From Saccharibacillus sp. JS10 (lineage in GTDB: Bacteria > Bacillota > Bacilli > Paenibacillales > Paenibacillaceae): a stretch of 64,000 nt of DNA. Shown in pieces: positions 53,627 through 63,605 of this stretch (position 1 is the first letter of the stretch; each line of letters starts with the position of its first letter). The stretch is from the NCBI RefSeq assembly GCF_024436065.1, contig NZ_JANFNS010000007.1:35278-99277 (forward strand), written 5' to 3'. The notes under the pieces were generated by a model. It saw nothing but the letters and a program-made list of their open reading frames with translations. It did no database searches and was not told where the DNA came from. The position numbers and the translations under genes are program-made.

Positions 53627-53914
53627 ATGAAAATCACAGTAGAGCAAGTTGAACACGTAGCAAAACTAGCACGGTTGAACGTAAGCGACGCAGAAAAAGA
53701 AATGTTCGCTGAGCAACTTAGCGATATTTTGCAGTACGCAGAAAAGTTGAATGAACTGGATACGGAAGGCGTAGAACCGACCACACATGTACTTCCGCTA
53801 CATAGCGTTATGCGTGAAGATGAAGTCAAGGAAAGTTTGTCGATCGAGCAAGTGCTGCATAATGCACCTGAAGACGAAGACGGTCAATTCCTTGTTCCCG
53901 CAGTTTTGGATTAA
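53627..53914 (+). CDS. gatC: Asp/Glu-tRNA amidotransferase subunit C (GatC)
   Basis: A 95-residue subunit of GatCAB, which turns mischarged Glu-tRNA(Gln) and Asp-tRNA(Asn) into Gln- and Asn-tRNA. It ties GatA to GatB. Seen: VEHVAKLARLNVSDAEKE near the start, and LRED-type region VMREDEVKESLS. The ATG has ATAGGAG upstream. First gene of a gatC-gatA-gatB operon, a common Firmicute order. Confidence 0.95.
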   Translation: MKITVEQVEHVAKLARLNVSDAEKEMFAEQLSDILQYAEKLNELDTEGVEPTTHVLPLHSVMREDEVKESLSIEQVLHNAPEDEDGQFLVPAVLD

Positions 53915-53959
53915 TCTTAACTATTTAAAAGAATGAACGATCAATACGGAGGTGCGATA

Positions 53960-55417
53960 GTGACATTGTTCGATTTGAGTCTTCAAGACATTCAAAAGCA
54001 ACTGCAAGCCGGCGAATTATCCGTGACTGAGCTAGTCAAGGATTCGCTGCAACAAGTAAAAGATAAAGATGAGAAAGTGAAAGCTTTTTTGACCGTGGAT
54101 GAAGAAGGTGCGCTTCAAGCAGCAGCCAAGCTGGATCAAAAGCTGGCTTCTGGTGAAGAGCGCGGGTTGCTTTTTGGCTTGCCAGCAGGGATCAAAGACA
54201 ATATCGTCACGCAAGGTCTGCGTACGACTTGTGCCAGCCAATTTTTGCGTAACTTCGATCCGGTCTATGATGCGACCGTGGTTAGCAAATTGCGCACGGA
54301 AGATAGCATTACGATCGGTAAGCTGAATATGGACGAATTCGCGATGGGCGGTTCGAACGAAAATTCCAGCTTTGCTCCGGTACGTAACCCATGGAATACA
54401 GATCGTGTACCGGGTGGTTCTAGCGGTGGTTCGGCTGCGGCGGTTGCGGCAGGCGAAGTTTTCTTCACGCTTGGTTCCGATACAGGCGGCTCGATTCGTC
54501 AACCGGCTTCGTATTGCGGCGTTGTGGGACTAAAGCCAACTTACGGCCTTGTTTCTCGTTTCGGTTTGGTTGCTTTTGCTTCTTCACTCGATCAGATCGG
54601 ACCGCTGACGCGTACCGTTGAAGATTCAGCTTATGTATTGCAAGCTATTGCCGGGCACGACGATCGCGATTCGACCTCGGCTAATGTGACGGTACCTGAT
54701 TATACGTCTGCTTTGACAGGGGATATCAAAGGTCTGCGCGTTGCGGTTCCAAAAGAATATATGGGCGAAGGCGTCGATCCGCAAGTAAAAGAATCGGTGA
54801 TGGCGGCGATTTCTCAGCTCGAAGCACTTGGCGCGACTTGGGAAGAAGTATCGCTTCCACATACAGAGTACGCACTTGCTGCTTATTACTTGCTGTCTTC
54901 TTCGGAAGCTTCATCCAACTTGGCACGTTTTGACGGCGTACGTTATGGCGTTCGTGCCGAAAATCCTGAGAATTTGCTGGATTTGTATTTGAAATCAAGA
55001 AGCGAAGGATTTGGCGACGAAGTGAAACGCCGGATCATGCTCGGTACGTATGCGCTGAGTTCCGGTTACTACGATGCGTATTATTTAAAAGCGCAAAAAG
55101 TCCGCACGCTGATCAAGCAAGACTTTGATAACGTGTTTGAGAAATTCGATGTGATCGTAGGGCCTACAGCGCCGACAACCGCATTTGCAATCGGTTCGCA
55201 AACGGATGATCCGTTAACGATGTATCTGAACGATATTTTGACGATTCCGGTTAGCCTTGCAGGGGTTCCGGCGATTAGTATTCCTTGCGGTTTCGTAGAT
55301 GATATGCCGGTCGGTCTTCAAATTATCGGTAAGCCGTTCGACGAACAGACCGTATTACGCGTCTCGCATGCGTTCGAGCAAAGTACCGATCATCACAAAC
55401 GCCGCCCGCAGATTTAA
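53960..55417 (+). CDS. gatA: Asp/Glu-tRNA amidotransferase subunit A (GatA)
   Basis: The 485-residue amidase subunit that releases ammonia from glutamine. Its catalytic triad is at the positions known from S. aureus GatA: Lys79 (PAGIKDN), Ser154 (PGGSSGGS) and Ser178 ([11 protein letters not shown]). GTG 53960 is chosen ([10 protein letters not shown]) because GGAGG (53948-53952) is seven bases upstream; ATG 53933 is not preceded by a site. It lies 45 nt after gatC and 33 nt before gatB. Confidence 0.96.
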   Translation: MTLFDLSLQDIQKQLQAGELSVTELVKDSLQQVKDKDEKVKAFLTVDEEGALQAAAKLDQKLASGEERGLLFGLPAGIKDNIVTQGLRTTCASQFLRNFDPVYDATVVSKLRTEDSITIGKLNMDEFAMGGSNENSSFAPVRNPWNTDRVPGGSSGGSAAAVAAGEVFFTLGSDTGGSIRQPASYCGVVGLKPTYGLVSRFGLVAFASSLDQIGPLTRTVEDSAYVLQAIAGHDDRDSTSANVTVPDYTSALTGDIKGLRVAVPKEYMGEGVDPQVKESVMAAISQLEALGATWEEVSLPHTEYALAAYYLLSSSEASSNLARFDGVRYGVRAENPENLLDLYLKSRSEGFGDEVKRRIMLGTYALSSGYYDAYYLKAQKVRTLIKQDFDNVFEKFDVIVGPTAPTTAFAIGSQTDDPLTMYLNDILTIPVSLAGVPAISIPCGFVDDMPVGLQIIGKPFDEQTVLRVSHAFEQSTDHHKRRPQI

Positions 55418-55450
55418 TCTCGTAAGCCGAAGAAGGAGGAATCGCCTGTT

Positions 55451-56887
55451 ATGTCTACCGTACAATACGAAACAGTGGTCGGGCTCGAAGTTCACGTCGA
55501 GCTGCACACCCATACCAAAATTTTCTGCGGATGTTCCACAGCATTTGGAGCACCGCCGAACACCCATACTTGCCCAGTCTGCCTCGGTCATCCTGGCGTA
55601 TTGCCGGTATTGAACCGTCAAGCCGTTGAATATGCAATTAAAGCCGCTACGGCGCTGAATTGCAAAATCGCCGATGTCAGTCATTTTGACCGCAAAAACT
55701 ATTTTTATCCCGATTCACCGAAAGCTTATCAAATCTCCCAAGCGGGTCGTCCAATCGGAGAGCATGGTTGGATCGATATCGAAGTAGACGGTAAAACCAA
55801 GCGAATCGGAATCACGCGTCTGCATTTGGAAGAAGACGCAGGCAAGCTGACGCATACCGGAGCTTTCGGTTCGCTGGTCGATTTTAACCGCGTGGGTACG
55901 CCTTTGATCGAGATCGTTTCGGAACCGGAAATTTCTTCGCCGGAAGAAGCTCGCGCGTATTTGGAGAAAATGCGTGCGATTATGCAATACTGCGAAGTAT
56001 CCGATGTGAAAATGGAAGAAGGTTCGCTTCGTTGTGACGCGAATATCAGTCTTCGTCCAGCAGGGCAAAAAGAATTCGGGATTCGGGCGGAGCTCAAAAA
56101 CATGAACTCTTTCCGCGGTGTGCAACGTGGCCTTGAATACGAAGAAATTCGCCAAGCCGAAATTCTCGACGAAGGTGGCATCGTTATCCAAGAAACACGC
56201 CGCTGGGATGAAGCCAAAGGCGTTACGCTATCGATGCGCGGCAAAGAAGAAGCGCACGATTATCGGTACTTCCCAGACCCGGATCTTGTTTCGGTAGAAA
56301 TTAGCCAAGAATGGAAAGAACGTATTTTGGCTTCGATTCCTGAACTGCCGGATGCTCGTAAAGCGCGTTATAGCGCAGATTACAGTCTGCCTGCTTACGA
56401 TGCACAAGTCATTACGTCGTCTAAGCCGCTTGCAGATTTGTTTGAAGAAAGCTTGAAGTATACGAATGACGCCAAATCCGTGTCGAACTGGATGATGGGC
56501 GACTTGCTCGGTCATTTGAATACAAGCGGACTCGAATTGACTGCTGTTCCGATTACCGGTCAAGGTCTGGGCGAACTTGTCGGTTTGATCGAAAAAGGAA
56601 CGGTTAGCAATAAAATTGCAAAAACCGTGTTCAAAGAAATGCTGCAAAGCGGCAAGCTTCCGCAGCAGATCGTTGAAGAACAAGGGCTTGTTCAAATCAG
56701 CGACGAAGGCGCGATCAAAGCGATCGTAGTCGAAGTCGTAGCCGCGAATCCACAATCGGTTGAAGATTACCGCGCAGGTAAAGATAAAGCGATTGGCTTC
56801 TTGGTAGGTCAAGTCATGAAGCAAAGTAAAGGCAAAGCAAATCCAGGGCTTGTAAATAAATTGCTTATAGAGTTGCTGCAAGGCTGA
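55451..56887 (+). CDS. gatB: Asp/Glu-tRNA amidotransferase subunit B (GatB)
   Basis: The 478-residue subunit that binds and activates the mischarged tRNA. Seen: [12 protein letters not shown] at the start; the zinc-site region [36 protein letters not shown]; and a C-terminal YqeY-like helical domain ([16 protein letters not shown]). ATG 55451 follows AGAAGGAGGAATCG. Operon partner of gatC and gatA; a hairpin terminator follows. Confidence 0.97.
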   Translation: MSTVQYETVVGLEVHVELHTHTKIFCGCSTAFGAPPNTHTCPVCLGHPGVLPVLNRQAVEYAIKAATALNCKIADVSHFDRKNYFYPDSPKAYQISQAGRPIGEHGWIDIEVDGKTKRIGITRLHLEEDAGKLTHTGAFGSLVDFNRVGTPLIEIVSEPEISSPEEARAYLEKMRAIMQYCEVSDVKMEEGSLRCDANISLRPAGQKEFGIRAELKNMNSFRGVQRGLEYEEIRQAEILDEGGIVIQETRRWDEAKGVTLSMRGKEEAHDYRYFPDPDLVSVEISQEWKERILASIPELPDARKARYSADYSLPAYDAQVITSSKPLADLFEESLKYTNDAKSVSNWMMGDLLGHLNTSGLELTAVPITGQGLGELVGLIEKGTVSNKIAKTVFKEMLQSGKLPQQIVEEQGLVQISDEGAIKAIVVEVVAANPQSVEDYRAGKDKAIGFLVGQVMKQSKGKANPGLVNKLLIELLQG

Positions 56888-56908
56888 TGAACGGGCATCG
56901 TTAAATCA

Positions 56909-56938
56909 GGACGCGTTCGCTTGCGAACGTGTCCTTTT
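56909..56938 (+). terminator. Terminator of gatCAB
   Basis: GGACGCGTTCGC-TT-GCGAACGTGTCC followed by TTTT. Confidence 0.88.
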
Positions 56939-57019
56939 GTCTTTTTATCTATTATTACGGCTGTATAAGCGAATATTCGAAATTCGGTTAATGATAGAAA
57001 AGAAGTAGGGAGGATCGGG

Positions 57020-57499
57020 ATGATCGATAAACTGGATATGTCCAATGAATCTTTAGTCGAAGAATTATTTCAATTGCAACAGATCGCTTACCGACTCGAA
57101 GCACAATTGATTGGATTTGAAGAAATCCCGCCGCTTGCCGATACAATCGCGACTCTAAAACGCAGCAGCGATATTTTTTATGGCTATACCTCAGAAGAAG
57201 GTCGGTTGATTGGCGCAATCGCCGTGGAAGAAGAGTTTCCCGGAGAATTAACATTGACTCGTATGATGGTACATCCTGATTTTTTTAGACAAGGGATTGC
57301 TACACGGTTGATCGCGTACATCTTTTTGCATTATCCGAATTTCAAAACGTACAAAGTCTCGACCGGTACAACCAATGAACCTGCAATGCGTCTTTATCAA
57401 AATTTTGGATTTGTTCCTTTTCGCAAAGAATATGTAGCTCCCGGGGTAGAGTTGACTACCTTAAGAAGACAAGCGGATCCAAAAGCGATAAATAGATAG
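57020..57499 (+). CDS. GNAT family N-acetyltransferase
   Basis: A 159-residue acetyltransferase. The acetyl-CoA binding motif is MMVHPDFFRQGIATRLIAYI (pattern Q/RxxGxA), followed by KVSTGTTNEPAMRLYQNFGFVP. The substrate cannot be told. ATG 57020 follows GGGAGGATCGGG. Neighbour MgtC gene follows after 28 nt, probably in one transcript. Confidence 0.87.
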   Translation: MIDKLDMSNESLVEELFQLQQIAYRLEAQLIGFEEIPPLADTIATLKRSSDIFYGYTSEEGRLIGAIAVEEEFPGELTLTRMMVHPDFFRQGIATRLIAYIFLHYPNFKTYKVSTGTTNEPAMRLYQNFGFVPFRKEYVAPGVELTTLRRQADPKAINR

Positions 57500-57527
57500 A
57501 TTTTTTAAAAGAAGGAGCCAAACCTTG

Positions 57528-58238
57528 ATGACTAATCCATGGGTGATCGATAATACTCATATTTTGCTACGTATCTTATGCGCTGTATTGCTTGGCGGGC
57601 TGATCGGTTGGGAACGTGAACGCTCAAGTCACGCTGCTGGGCTTCGTACTCATATTCTTGTGTCTGTCGGCTCGGCATTAATTATGCTGCTTTCGATGTA
57701 TGGGTTTGTCGCATTTGTCGACCAACCTAGTGTACGTGTCGATCCGGCGCGGTTAGCAACAGCCGTGATTTCGGGTATAGGTTTTCTTGGTGCAGGAACG
57801 ATTCTGTTTACGGGTAAATCGATTACGGGTCTGACCACAGCCGCTTCGCTTTGGGTCGTTGCAGCGATAGGGCTGGCCGTAGGAGCCGGATTTTATTTTG
57901 CCGCGATTTTAACCACACTTCTTGTTTTTTTAACGTTGCTTTTGCTGAATATCGTCGAGCAACGTTATATTCGTGGACATCATCGGCATGTTGTAACGAT
58001 TCGAGGACGAACCGGTCACGGGTTAATGGAGAAAGTGTCTGACTTTATGAAAGAACGCGAAGTCCGTATTCGTAAAATGGAAGTGCAAGTCAAAAGCGAT
58101 GCGCCCGATTCGATTATAGAAGGCGGTTCTGCGGCAGAAATTACGATGCACTTGATTTCGGAGAAACGTATGGACCCTGCCGAAATGACGCATCAGTTAT
58201 TGAACATGCAAGGCGTATATTCAGTCGCAATCGAATAA
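57528..58238 (+). CDS. MgtC/SapB family membrane protein
   Basis: A 236-residue protein. The first ~150 residues hold about five transmembrane helices with family motifs LLGGLIGWERERSSHAAGLRT and GIGFLGAGTILF and GLTTAASLWVVAAIGLAVG. A cytosolic C-terminal domain follows (GHGLMEKVSDFMKEREVRIR), ACT-like in position. MgtC relatives affect magnesium homeostasis and intracellular survival; a transport activity is not proven. ATG 57528 is preferred over TTG 57525, with GAAGGAG 10 bases upstream. Confidence 0.88.
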   Translation: MTNPWVIDNTHILLRILCAVLLGGLIGWERERSSHAAGLRTHILVSVGSALIMLLSMYGFVAFVDQPSVRVDPARLATAVISGIGFLGAGTILFTGKSITGLTTAASLWVVAAIGLAVGAGFYFAAILTTLLVFLTLLLLNIVEQRYIRGHHRHVVTIRGRTGHGLMEKVSDFMKEREVRIRKMEVQVKSDAPDSIIEGGSAAEITMHLISEKRMDPAEMTHQLLNMQGVYSVAIE

Positions 58239-58285
58239 GATCACTGACCCTACAGATAGAATGGCAAGAAAGGAGGCGGAAGTCG

Positions 58286-58876
58286 ATGAAAAAAAAGAGT
58301 AACAGAGCAACAAAAAGCAAAAAGTTACGTCAAAAACGAACATTAATTGCTTGTGTGTTATCTGCGATCTTACCTGGAGCAGGGCATCTTTATTTAGGAT
58401 TAATTCAAAAAGGCATTTCTTTTATGTTGGCAATTCTGCTTGTTATCGAAGCTTTGCTATATTTTTCGGCAACAGGCATCAAAATAAATGTTCCTTTATT
58501 AATTTTACTAGGCTTAACGATTCCAATTGTCTATTTCTATAATCTATATGATGTCCTTCAAGCGACTGATCGGGTGAATGAACGCCGACGAAATGTTGAA
58601 AACGATTTTCGGAATTGGCGTAAAAGTATGAGGTTTGCTTTGATTTTACTTGGAGAAGGCGCCATACTCCTTATTTTGCATAGTCGTCCAATCTGGTTCA
58701 GGCAGCTGCTTGATCTTTATGCAAAAGAAACCGTCGCTATTCTTTTACTTCTACTAGGTTTAACTTTTGCGGTTGTACAAACATTTGGTATACGCAAAAT
58801 GTTCAGAACCCATTCGGCTTCTTCTTTATCATCGACCTCGGTAGTCGCCGCAAAGGAGGGCAAAGATGAATCCTAA
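58286..58876 (+). CDS. Multi-helix membrane protein of unknown function
   Basis: A 196-residue protein: highly basic N-terminus, then PGAGHLYLGLIQKGISFM, a motif common in small TM2/DUF5683-like membrane proteins, and about five hydrophobic helices, ending with a Ser-rich tail. It overlaps the following DUF4097 gene by 11 nt, so the two are co-translated and probably work together. No enzyme motif seen. ATG 58286 has AAGGAGGCGGAAG upstream. Confidence 0.72.
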   Translation: MKKKSNRATKSKKLRQKRTLIACVLSAILPGAGHLYLGLIQKGISFMLAILLVIEALLYFSATGIKINVPLLILLGLTIPIVYFYNLYDVLQATDRVNERRRNVENDFRNWRKSMRFALILLGEGAILLILHSRPIWFRQLLDLYAKETVAILLLLLGLTFAVVQTFGIRKMFRTHSASSLSSTSVVAAKEGKDES

Positions 58877-60128
58877 AATTCGAATCGGGCGATGGACAGC
58901 AGCTTTGTTATTGATTTGTGTAGGCGCCTTGCTGTTAAGCGATGAACTTCGTGGACGCGATGATATGTTGGAGCTGCTTCGTTGGTGGCCGGCTATTTTT
59001 GTGCTTTGGGGAATTGAATATGTCGTGATGCTGCTTTTGTTTCGACGTCGCCGAGGCAGAGAGCGCCGTTTTCGGATTGACCTGATCGGCGTAGTGATCG
59101 CGGCTGCGCTCAGCGCATCGGTCTTCATCGTGACCCAACAAAATCATTACCTGCATTTGTGGAACCGCGTAAGTCTCGATTTAACAAGTTCCGGTATCGA
59201 ATTTAGCGAAGCGGAAGGCAATAAATTTGCCAAGCCTTCTGTCGATTTGACGGCATCGCTTGAGTTGAACCGGCTAAGTATCGAAGGCATCAATGGAGAT
59301 ATTATTGTTCGTCGCGGTTTTTCAGATCGGATTCGCGTACGCAGTACGGTATGGGTCGATCAGAGCGAACCGGAAGAAGCTAAAGCAATCGCTGAAAAAA
59401 CAGGCGTTCAAATTAAAGAAGGCGAGACGTTGGCAATTACAACCGATTCGCAAGGTTACGGAGCTTCCGGAAGACGTCAACCTCGGATTGATCTGGAAAT
59501 TTTGCTGCCTCCTGAACGTGGGTTTGATATGGATATTCGAACAAATCGAGGTTCCGTTAATTTGAACGGTATACAAGCGCCGCGCAACATTTCGGTACAA
59601 ACAGGCGGAGGTAATCTGAACTTTAGCAATATCATTGGCAATATTTCCGCTTCCACTTCAAAAGGCGGTGTTCAATTTGCAACAGTAACAGGTAACGTAA
59701 ACGCGGAAACTCAACAAGGTGATATCGAAAGCTCGAATATATCGGGTGCGGTCGATTTGACGACGATGCTTGGCAATGTCACGGCTGTCAGTACGATCGG
59801 CGATGTTGCCGTAGATACACGTAACGGGAGTATCGACGTGAGCGGGGTTAACTTTGGATTATCCGCACAGACCTTAAACGGCAATATCACCGTAAACTCA
59901 AGAGTCGTACAAGGCGATTGGTCGGTCTACAGTGCTGTAGGACGTATCGATTTGACCTTGCCGGATGAAGGGAACTACCAGATGGAAGGGTCCAATGGAT
60001 ACGGCGATATCCGTAGCGAATTGCCTTTTGCGATTGAAGATCGAGTCTTGAGTGGCACATATGGAGACGGGAAGTTTACGATCAAAGTGGATGGGAATGG
60101 AGACTTGAACGTTCTTCGCAGTGATTGA
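58866..60128 (+). CDS. DUF4097/LiaF-like membrane protein
   Basis: A 420-residue protein. Two or three N-terminal helices (LLLICVGALLLSDELRG, WWPAIFVLWGIEYVVMLLL, then VVIAAALSASVFIV after a basic loop) resemble LiaF-type proteins. From about 115 on there is a beta-helix-like DUF4097 region of short repeats (GGNLNFSNIIGNISASTSKG, GDIESSNISGAVDLTTMLG, RNGSIDVSG). Related proteins sense or modulate cell-envelope stress; no two-component genes lie beside it here. It overlaps the previous gene by 11 nt. ATG 58866 has AAAGGAGGGCAAAG upstream. Confidence 0.8.
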   Translation: MNPKIRIGRWTAALLLICVGALLLSDELRGRDDMLELLRWWPAIFVLWGIEYVVMLLLFRRRRGRERRFRIDLIGVVIAAALSASVFIVTQQNHYLHLWNRVSLDLTSSGIEFSEAEGNKFAKPSVDLTASLELNRLSIEGINGDIIVRRGFSDRIRVRSTVWVDQSEPEEAKAIAEKTGVQIKEGETLAITTDSQGYGASGRRQPRIDLEILLPPERGFDMDIRTNRGSVNLNGIQAPRNISVQTGGGNLNFSNIIGNISASTSKGGVQFATVTGNVNAETQQGDIESSNISGAVDLTTMLGNVTAVSTIGDVAVDTRNGSIDVSGVNFGLSAQTLNGNITVNSRVVQGDWSVYSAVGRIDLTLPDEGNYQMEGSNGYGDIRSELPFAIEDRVLSGTYGDGKFTIKVDGNGDLNVLRSD

Positions 60129-60132
60129 CACG

Positions 60133-60162
60133 TTGACAAAAAATATTCGAGAATCGTACAAT
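60133..60162 (+). promoter_or_regulatory. Promoter of perR
   Basis: TTGACA (60133-60138), an 18-nt spacer and TACAAT (60157-60162). No convincing PerR box overlaps it, so autoregulation is not evident. Confidence 0.7.
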
Positions 60163-60202
60163 GGAGAGTAATTCAAGGAAATACGGCGAGGAGGAGAACG
60201 GG

Positions 60203-60628
60203 ATGACGACACGTGTACAGCATGCTTTGGAACAGTTGAAAATTAACGGTGTGCGCATCACTCCCCAACGACATGCCATTTTGACTTACCTGATGGAAAA
60301 CATGGGGCATCCGACAGCGGACGAAATTTATCGCGCGTTGTGTCCACAATTTCCAAGCATGAGCGTCGCTACCGTTTATAACAATCTCAAAATGCTGATC
60401 GAAGCGGGGATGATTCACGAACTGACTTACGGAGACAACTCCAGTCGATTCGATGCGAACGTCAGCGAGCATTATCATATCGTATGTGAGAAATGCGGGA
60501 AGATCGAAGATTTCCATCACTCTTATTTGGCGGAAGTTGAACATGCTGCGGCAAGATCTACAGGGTTTACGGTCAAAGGACATCGTTTGGAAGTGTACGG
60601 AGTTTGTGAAGGTTGCAGTGAACATTGA
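60203..60628 (+). CDS. perR: Peroxide stress repressor PerR (Fur family)
   Basis: A 141-residue Fur-family metalloregulator. Winged helix: GVRITPQRHAILTYL, GHPTADEIYRAL, MSVATVYNNLKML. The regulatory metal site is complete: His36, Asp84, His90, His92 and Asp103. The structural zinc site has Cys95, Cys98, Cys135 and Cys138. All are one number below the B. subtilis residues. Asp84, found in PerR in place of the residue in Fur, supports peroxide sensing by iron-catalysed His oxidation. ATG 60203 has GAGGAGGAGAACGG upstream; start 60161 is less likely. A PerR-like box lies at trxB in this window. Confidence 0.93.
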   Translation: MTTRVQHALEQLKINGVRITPQRHAILTYLMENMGHPTADEIYRALCPQFPSMSVATVYNNLKMLIEAGMIHELTYGDNSSRFDANVSEHYHIVCEKCGKIEDFHHSYLAEVEHAAARSTGFTVKGHRLEVYGVCEGCSEH

Positions 60629-60642
60629 CGTTTGCTTACAAT

Positions 60643-60680
60643 AAAGCGTGTGAAGCCTATGTGGCTTCCACGCTTTTTTT
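60643..60680 (+). terminator. Terminator after perR
   Basis: AAAGCGTGTGAAGCC (60643-60657) pairs with GGCTTCCACGCTTT (60663-60676), followed by T residues. It shows that translation of the next gene must start downstream of it. Confidence 0.9.
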
Positions 60681-60724
60681 ATAGCGTATTCTTGCAGGTT
60701 AAGCAGAAAGGTAGCGGTTATCCA

Positions 60725-62446
60725 GTGGCAGAATATAGAGCACGGCGCACACGTAGAACTTCAAAAAAGCGCTCCGGCAAAAAGATTGTACTCAGTATCG
60801 CCGTGTTAGCAGCAGCTTTTGGCGTATGGCAGTTACTTCCGAACTTTTCGCACGAACAACCGGAATGGAGCGGTCAAAAAAAGCCTATTTTTATAGAAGG
60901 ACATTGGAGCAACTATACAGCAGTCGGTGATGGAGAGGATTTGAAGTTGCCTTTACCTTTTATCATCGAACAAATCAATACATATGCCTATAGTGACCCT
61001 GATCAAGACACCGCAATCTTTACGACTGCAAAAGACCTTCTGGTCATGACTCAAAATGCAGAAGAAGCACAGCTCAACGGCAAAAGTTACAGTCTCCATT
61101 CTTCTTTAGAAGAAATTGAGGGTGTGCTTTATGTGCCGGTAGAACCGCTAGAGCAGATATACGGAATTCAAATTGCCGAAGAAAGCTCAGAAGGCGCTGT
61201 GAGCGTGATGAAAGCTGGCGATCATTTTCAAATGGCGACTGCGGAAAAAGGCGGACTTTTCAGTTCACCCAAGCTTCGTAGCGAAAGCACGATCAAATCT
61301 CCGATTCGAGCCGAGCTAAATGCAGGTCAATCTTTACGTATTTGGAGTCAGGAAGGCGATTGGCTATATGCACAGACGGATCAAGGCGAATCGGGTTATA
61401 TCCGTGCAAGTGGTGTGAAACTCGGAAAAGAAGAGAACATTCCGAAGCTTGAACTTCCTGCAAATGCAGCCGCGCAAAAATGGCAAAATCAAAAAATCAA
61501 TTTGGCGTGGGAAGCTGTGTATGAACGCAAACCTAGCCCGGATCTAATCGAAGAAATGCAAGGCGTTAATGTGGTCAGCCCTACTTGGTTCGAATTGATT
61601 GATGATCAGGGAAATGTGAGAAACAAAGCAGATTCTAACTATATAGGACGTGCGCATAACCGGGGCAAAGAAGTCTGGGGATTATTCAGCAATGGTTTCA
61701 AAGCCGATCTAACCCGCGATATGTTAAGCGATTATGAGACGCGAGCCGTGGCAATTTCTCAAGTGTTGGGTTATGCCAAAGAATACAACTTGGACGGGAT
61801 CAATCTCGATTTTGAAAATGTATATACCGAAGACCGAGCTGCATTCGTTGAATTCGTACGAGAGTTTACGGTACAAGCGCATCAAATCGGATTAACCGTA
61901 TCTGTAGATGTGACCCCAAAATCGAATAGCGAAATGTGGTCGGCGTTTTTGGATCGACGTGCATTAGGCGAAACGGTTGATTTTATGATGCTCATGGCAT
62001 ACGACGAACATTGGGCAAGCAGCCCGGAGGCTGGTTCGGTCGCTTCACTGCCTTGGGTAGAAAAATCCATTAAACGTATATTGGAAGAAGACGAAGTACC
62101 AGCTTCCAAGTTAGTGCTCGGAATCCCCTTATATACACGGGTATGGACAGAAACCGAGCAAGAGGGCGAGATCAAAGTGTCTTCTTCCGCAGTAGGCATG
62201 GAAACTTCGCAGCGCCTAATCACAGAAAACAAAGCAAAAACCGAATGGCTTGATGATATCGGGCAACATTATGCAGAATACCAAGAAGACGGCGTTACCA
62301 AAAAAATCTGGTTGGAAGATGCACAGTCTTTGATGCGCCGAGTTCAACTTTCCCAAAAGTACGAACTTGCTGGCGTAGCCAGCTGGACACGGAGTTTTGC
62401 TTCGGCATCTGCCTGGAACATACTTGATGGGGTCAATAAAAAATAA
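60725..62446 (+). CDS. Membrane-anchored GH18-family glycosidase with SH3-like domain
   Basis: A 573-residue protein. Basic N-terminus (YRARRTRRTSKKRSGKK) and one transmembrane helix (IVLSIAVLAAAFGVWQLL), then a copper-amine-oxidase-like/unknown segment (about 50-170), an SH3-like domain (about 175-250, SLRIWSQEGDWLYAQTDQGESGYIRA) and a GH18 barrel (about 265-570) with the catalytic DGINLDFENV (DxxxDxDxE-like). This resembles spore-cortex/wall glycosidases such as YaaH or YdhD. Start: GTG 60725 lies after the perR terminator with AGAAAGG upstream; an earlier start would place the coding region over the terminator. Confidence 0.85.
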   Translation: MAEYRARRTRRTSKKRSGKKIVLSIAVLAAAFGVWQLLPNFSHEQPEWSGQKKPIFIEGHWSNYTAVGDGEDLKLPLPFIIEQINTYAYSDPDQDTAIFTTAKDLLVMTQNAEEAQLNGKSYSLHSSLEEIEGVLYVPVEPLEQIYGIQIAEESSEGAVSVMKAGDHFQMATAEKGGLFSSPKLRSESTIKSPIRAELNAGQSLRIWSQEGDWLYAQTDQGESGYIRASGVKLGKEENIPKLELPANAAAQKWQNQKINLAWEAVYERKPSPDLIEEMQGVNVVSPTWFELIDDQGNVRNKADSNYIGRAHNRGKEVWGLFSNGFKADLTRDMLSDYETRAVAISQVLGYAKEYNLDGINLDFENVYTEDRAAFVEFVREFTVQAHQIGLTVSVDVTPKSNSEMWSAFLDRRALGETVDFMMLMAYDEHWASSPEAGSVASLPWVEKSIKRILEEDEVPASKLVLGIPLYTRVWTETEQEGEIKVSSSAVGMETSQRLITENKAKTEWLDDIGQHYAEYQEDGVTKKIWLEDAQSLMRRVQLSQKYELAGVASWTRSFASASAWNILDGVNKK

Positions 62447-62490
62447 TTCGCTTCGATGCTTCTTAAGGCATTTAATGAAGAAGGAATGAA

Positions 62491-62560
62491 CCGCCCGGCG
62501 TAGAATACAGTGTAACGGCAAAAAATCCATACGCTGTACTTTTTCTGCAAAACCGGGTGG
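62491..62560 (+). repeat. Imperfect palindrome upstream of ygxA
   Basis: CCGCCCGG (62491-62498) pairs with CCGGGTGG (62553-62560), one mismatch; TACAGTGTA (62506-62514) pairs with TACGCTGTA (62530-62538). GGGTGGCAACC near its end superficially resembles a T-box but the T-box specifier structure is not present. Confidence 0.5.
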
Positions 62561-62593
62561 CAACCTTCGCCTATAAGCAAGGAGGAATTTTGT

Positions 62594-63463
62594 TTGAGCC
62601 CTTTTACCTTTAACGATTTAATCCAACAAGACCCTATTCCTCTGGGAGCGGTTGCTTGTTATCGTCCCAACGAGAATTTTCATGGCGCGCTTTTGCAAGA
62701 CTTTGATGTCCTTGTGTTTTTGATCTTTGATTCTCCTAAAGAAGACGTGCAAACGCATCATCGTATCGAAAACGGCGTTCATTATCATTATCTAAGTTTG
62801 CAAACCGAAGAGTTAAAACGATGGATCATTACTGGCGAAAACCGTTCATTAGTTCATTATTTTTTGCAAGGAGAAGTGATCGACGACGTGAATGGACAAA
62901 TTCTGCATCTCAGACAACAAGTTGAGCAGTTTGAGCAGCCTCTTCAGAAACAACGTTTGTTTTTTGAATTTGCTCGTTTTTTGCGTAATTACGTAGAGGC
63001 AAAGCGGCATTTAACGGAAGGGCACGAAATGGATGCGTACTACAGCACTTTGAAAGCTTTGCATCACTGGGCATGTATCGAATTGGTTCAGCAATCTGTC
63101 TATCCCGAGAAAACGATCTGGAACCAAGTCAAAACCCACAGCGCACAAGTATACAAACTGTATGAACAATTGGCTTTCAGTCAAGAAACGCTAAGAGAAC
63201 GTGTCGAACTTGTACTGCTAGCCTGCGAGTTTTCTGTGTTGTCCAAGATGGAAGTTTGTTCAGAGTTGTTGATTCGAGTTCTTCGCAGTCGCAAAATCCC
63301 GTGGAGTATCGAAGAGTTGGTTCGCCATCCCGATCTAGACTACGTGAAAAAAGAATTGCCTATGGTTGTGCGTAAACTCGTATATCGGTCGCTAATCAAA
63401 CAATGGCCGCAAGAAGGCAAACTCAGCCCGCATAGCGAGGAAATAAGATACAGTGTACATTGA
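62594..63463 (+). CDS. ygxA: YgxA-family nucleotidyltransferase-like protein
   Basis: A 289-residue protein: N-terminal nucleotidyltransferase-like fold (GAVACYRPNENFHGALLQDFDVLVFLIFD), then a helical domain (FFEFARFLRNYVEAKRHL, YSTLKALHHWACIELVQQS). In B. subtilis ygxA also lies between perR and a ribosomal RNA operon, as here. The biochemical function is unknown. TTG 62594 has AAGGAGGAATT upstream. The 3' end leads directly to the rRNA promoter. Confidence 0.85.
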   Translation: MSPFTFNDLIQQDPIPLGAVACYRPNENFHGALLQDFDVLVFLIFDSPKEDVQTHHRIENGVHYHYLSLQTEELKRWIITGENRSLVHYFLQGEVIDDVNGQILHLRQQVEQFEQPLQKQRLFFEFARFLRNYVEAKRHLTEGHEMDAYYSTLKALHHWACIELVQQSVYPEKTIWNQVKTHSAQVYKLYEQLAFSQETLRERVELVLLACEFSVLSKMEVCSELLIRVLRSRKIPWSIEELVRHPDLDYVKKELPMVVRKLVYRSLIKQWPQEGKLSPHSEEIRYSVH

Positions 63464-63486
63464 ATAAATCTTATTTCGTAAAAAGG

Positions 63487-63514
63487 TTGACAGCAAGTTA
63501 GTATTCATGATAAA
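63487..63514 (+). promoter_or_regulatory. rRNA operon promoter P1
   Basis: TTGACA (63487-63492), 16-nt spacer, GATAAA (63509-63514). First of two tandem promoters before 16S, common in Bacilli. Confidence 0.6.
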
Positions 63515-63605
63515 TTAAATCTCGCCGTTCAAAAGCGTTGTGCTTTAAAGCGCCGTACAGAACGACTCACAAATCAAGCTTCGAAAAACTTTTTAAAAAA
63601 AGTGC

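Noticed and set aside
60632..60724. In-frame 5' extension of the GH18 protein
   Set aside because: It would translate through the strong perR terminator (60643-60680); GTG 60725 has a proper upstream site and gives a basic N-terminus followed by a membrane helix.
62540..62575. T-box-like GGGTGGCAACC upstream of ygxA
   Set aside because: No specifier stem or complete T-box core was found and YgxA is not an amino acid gene.
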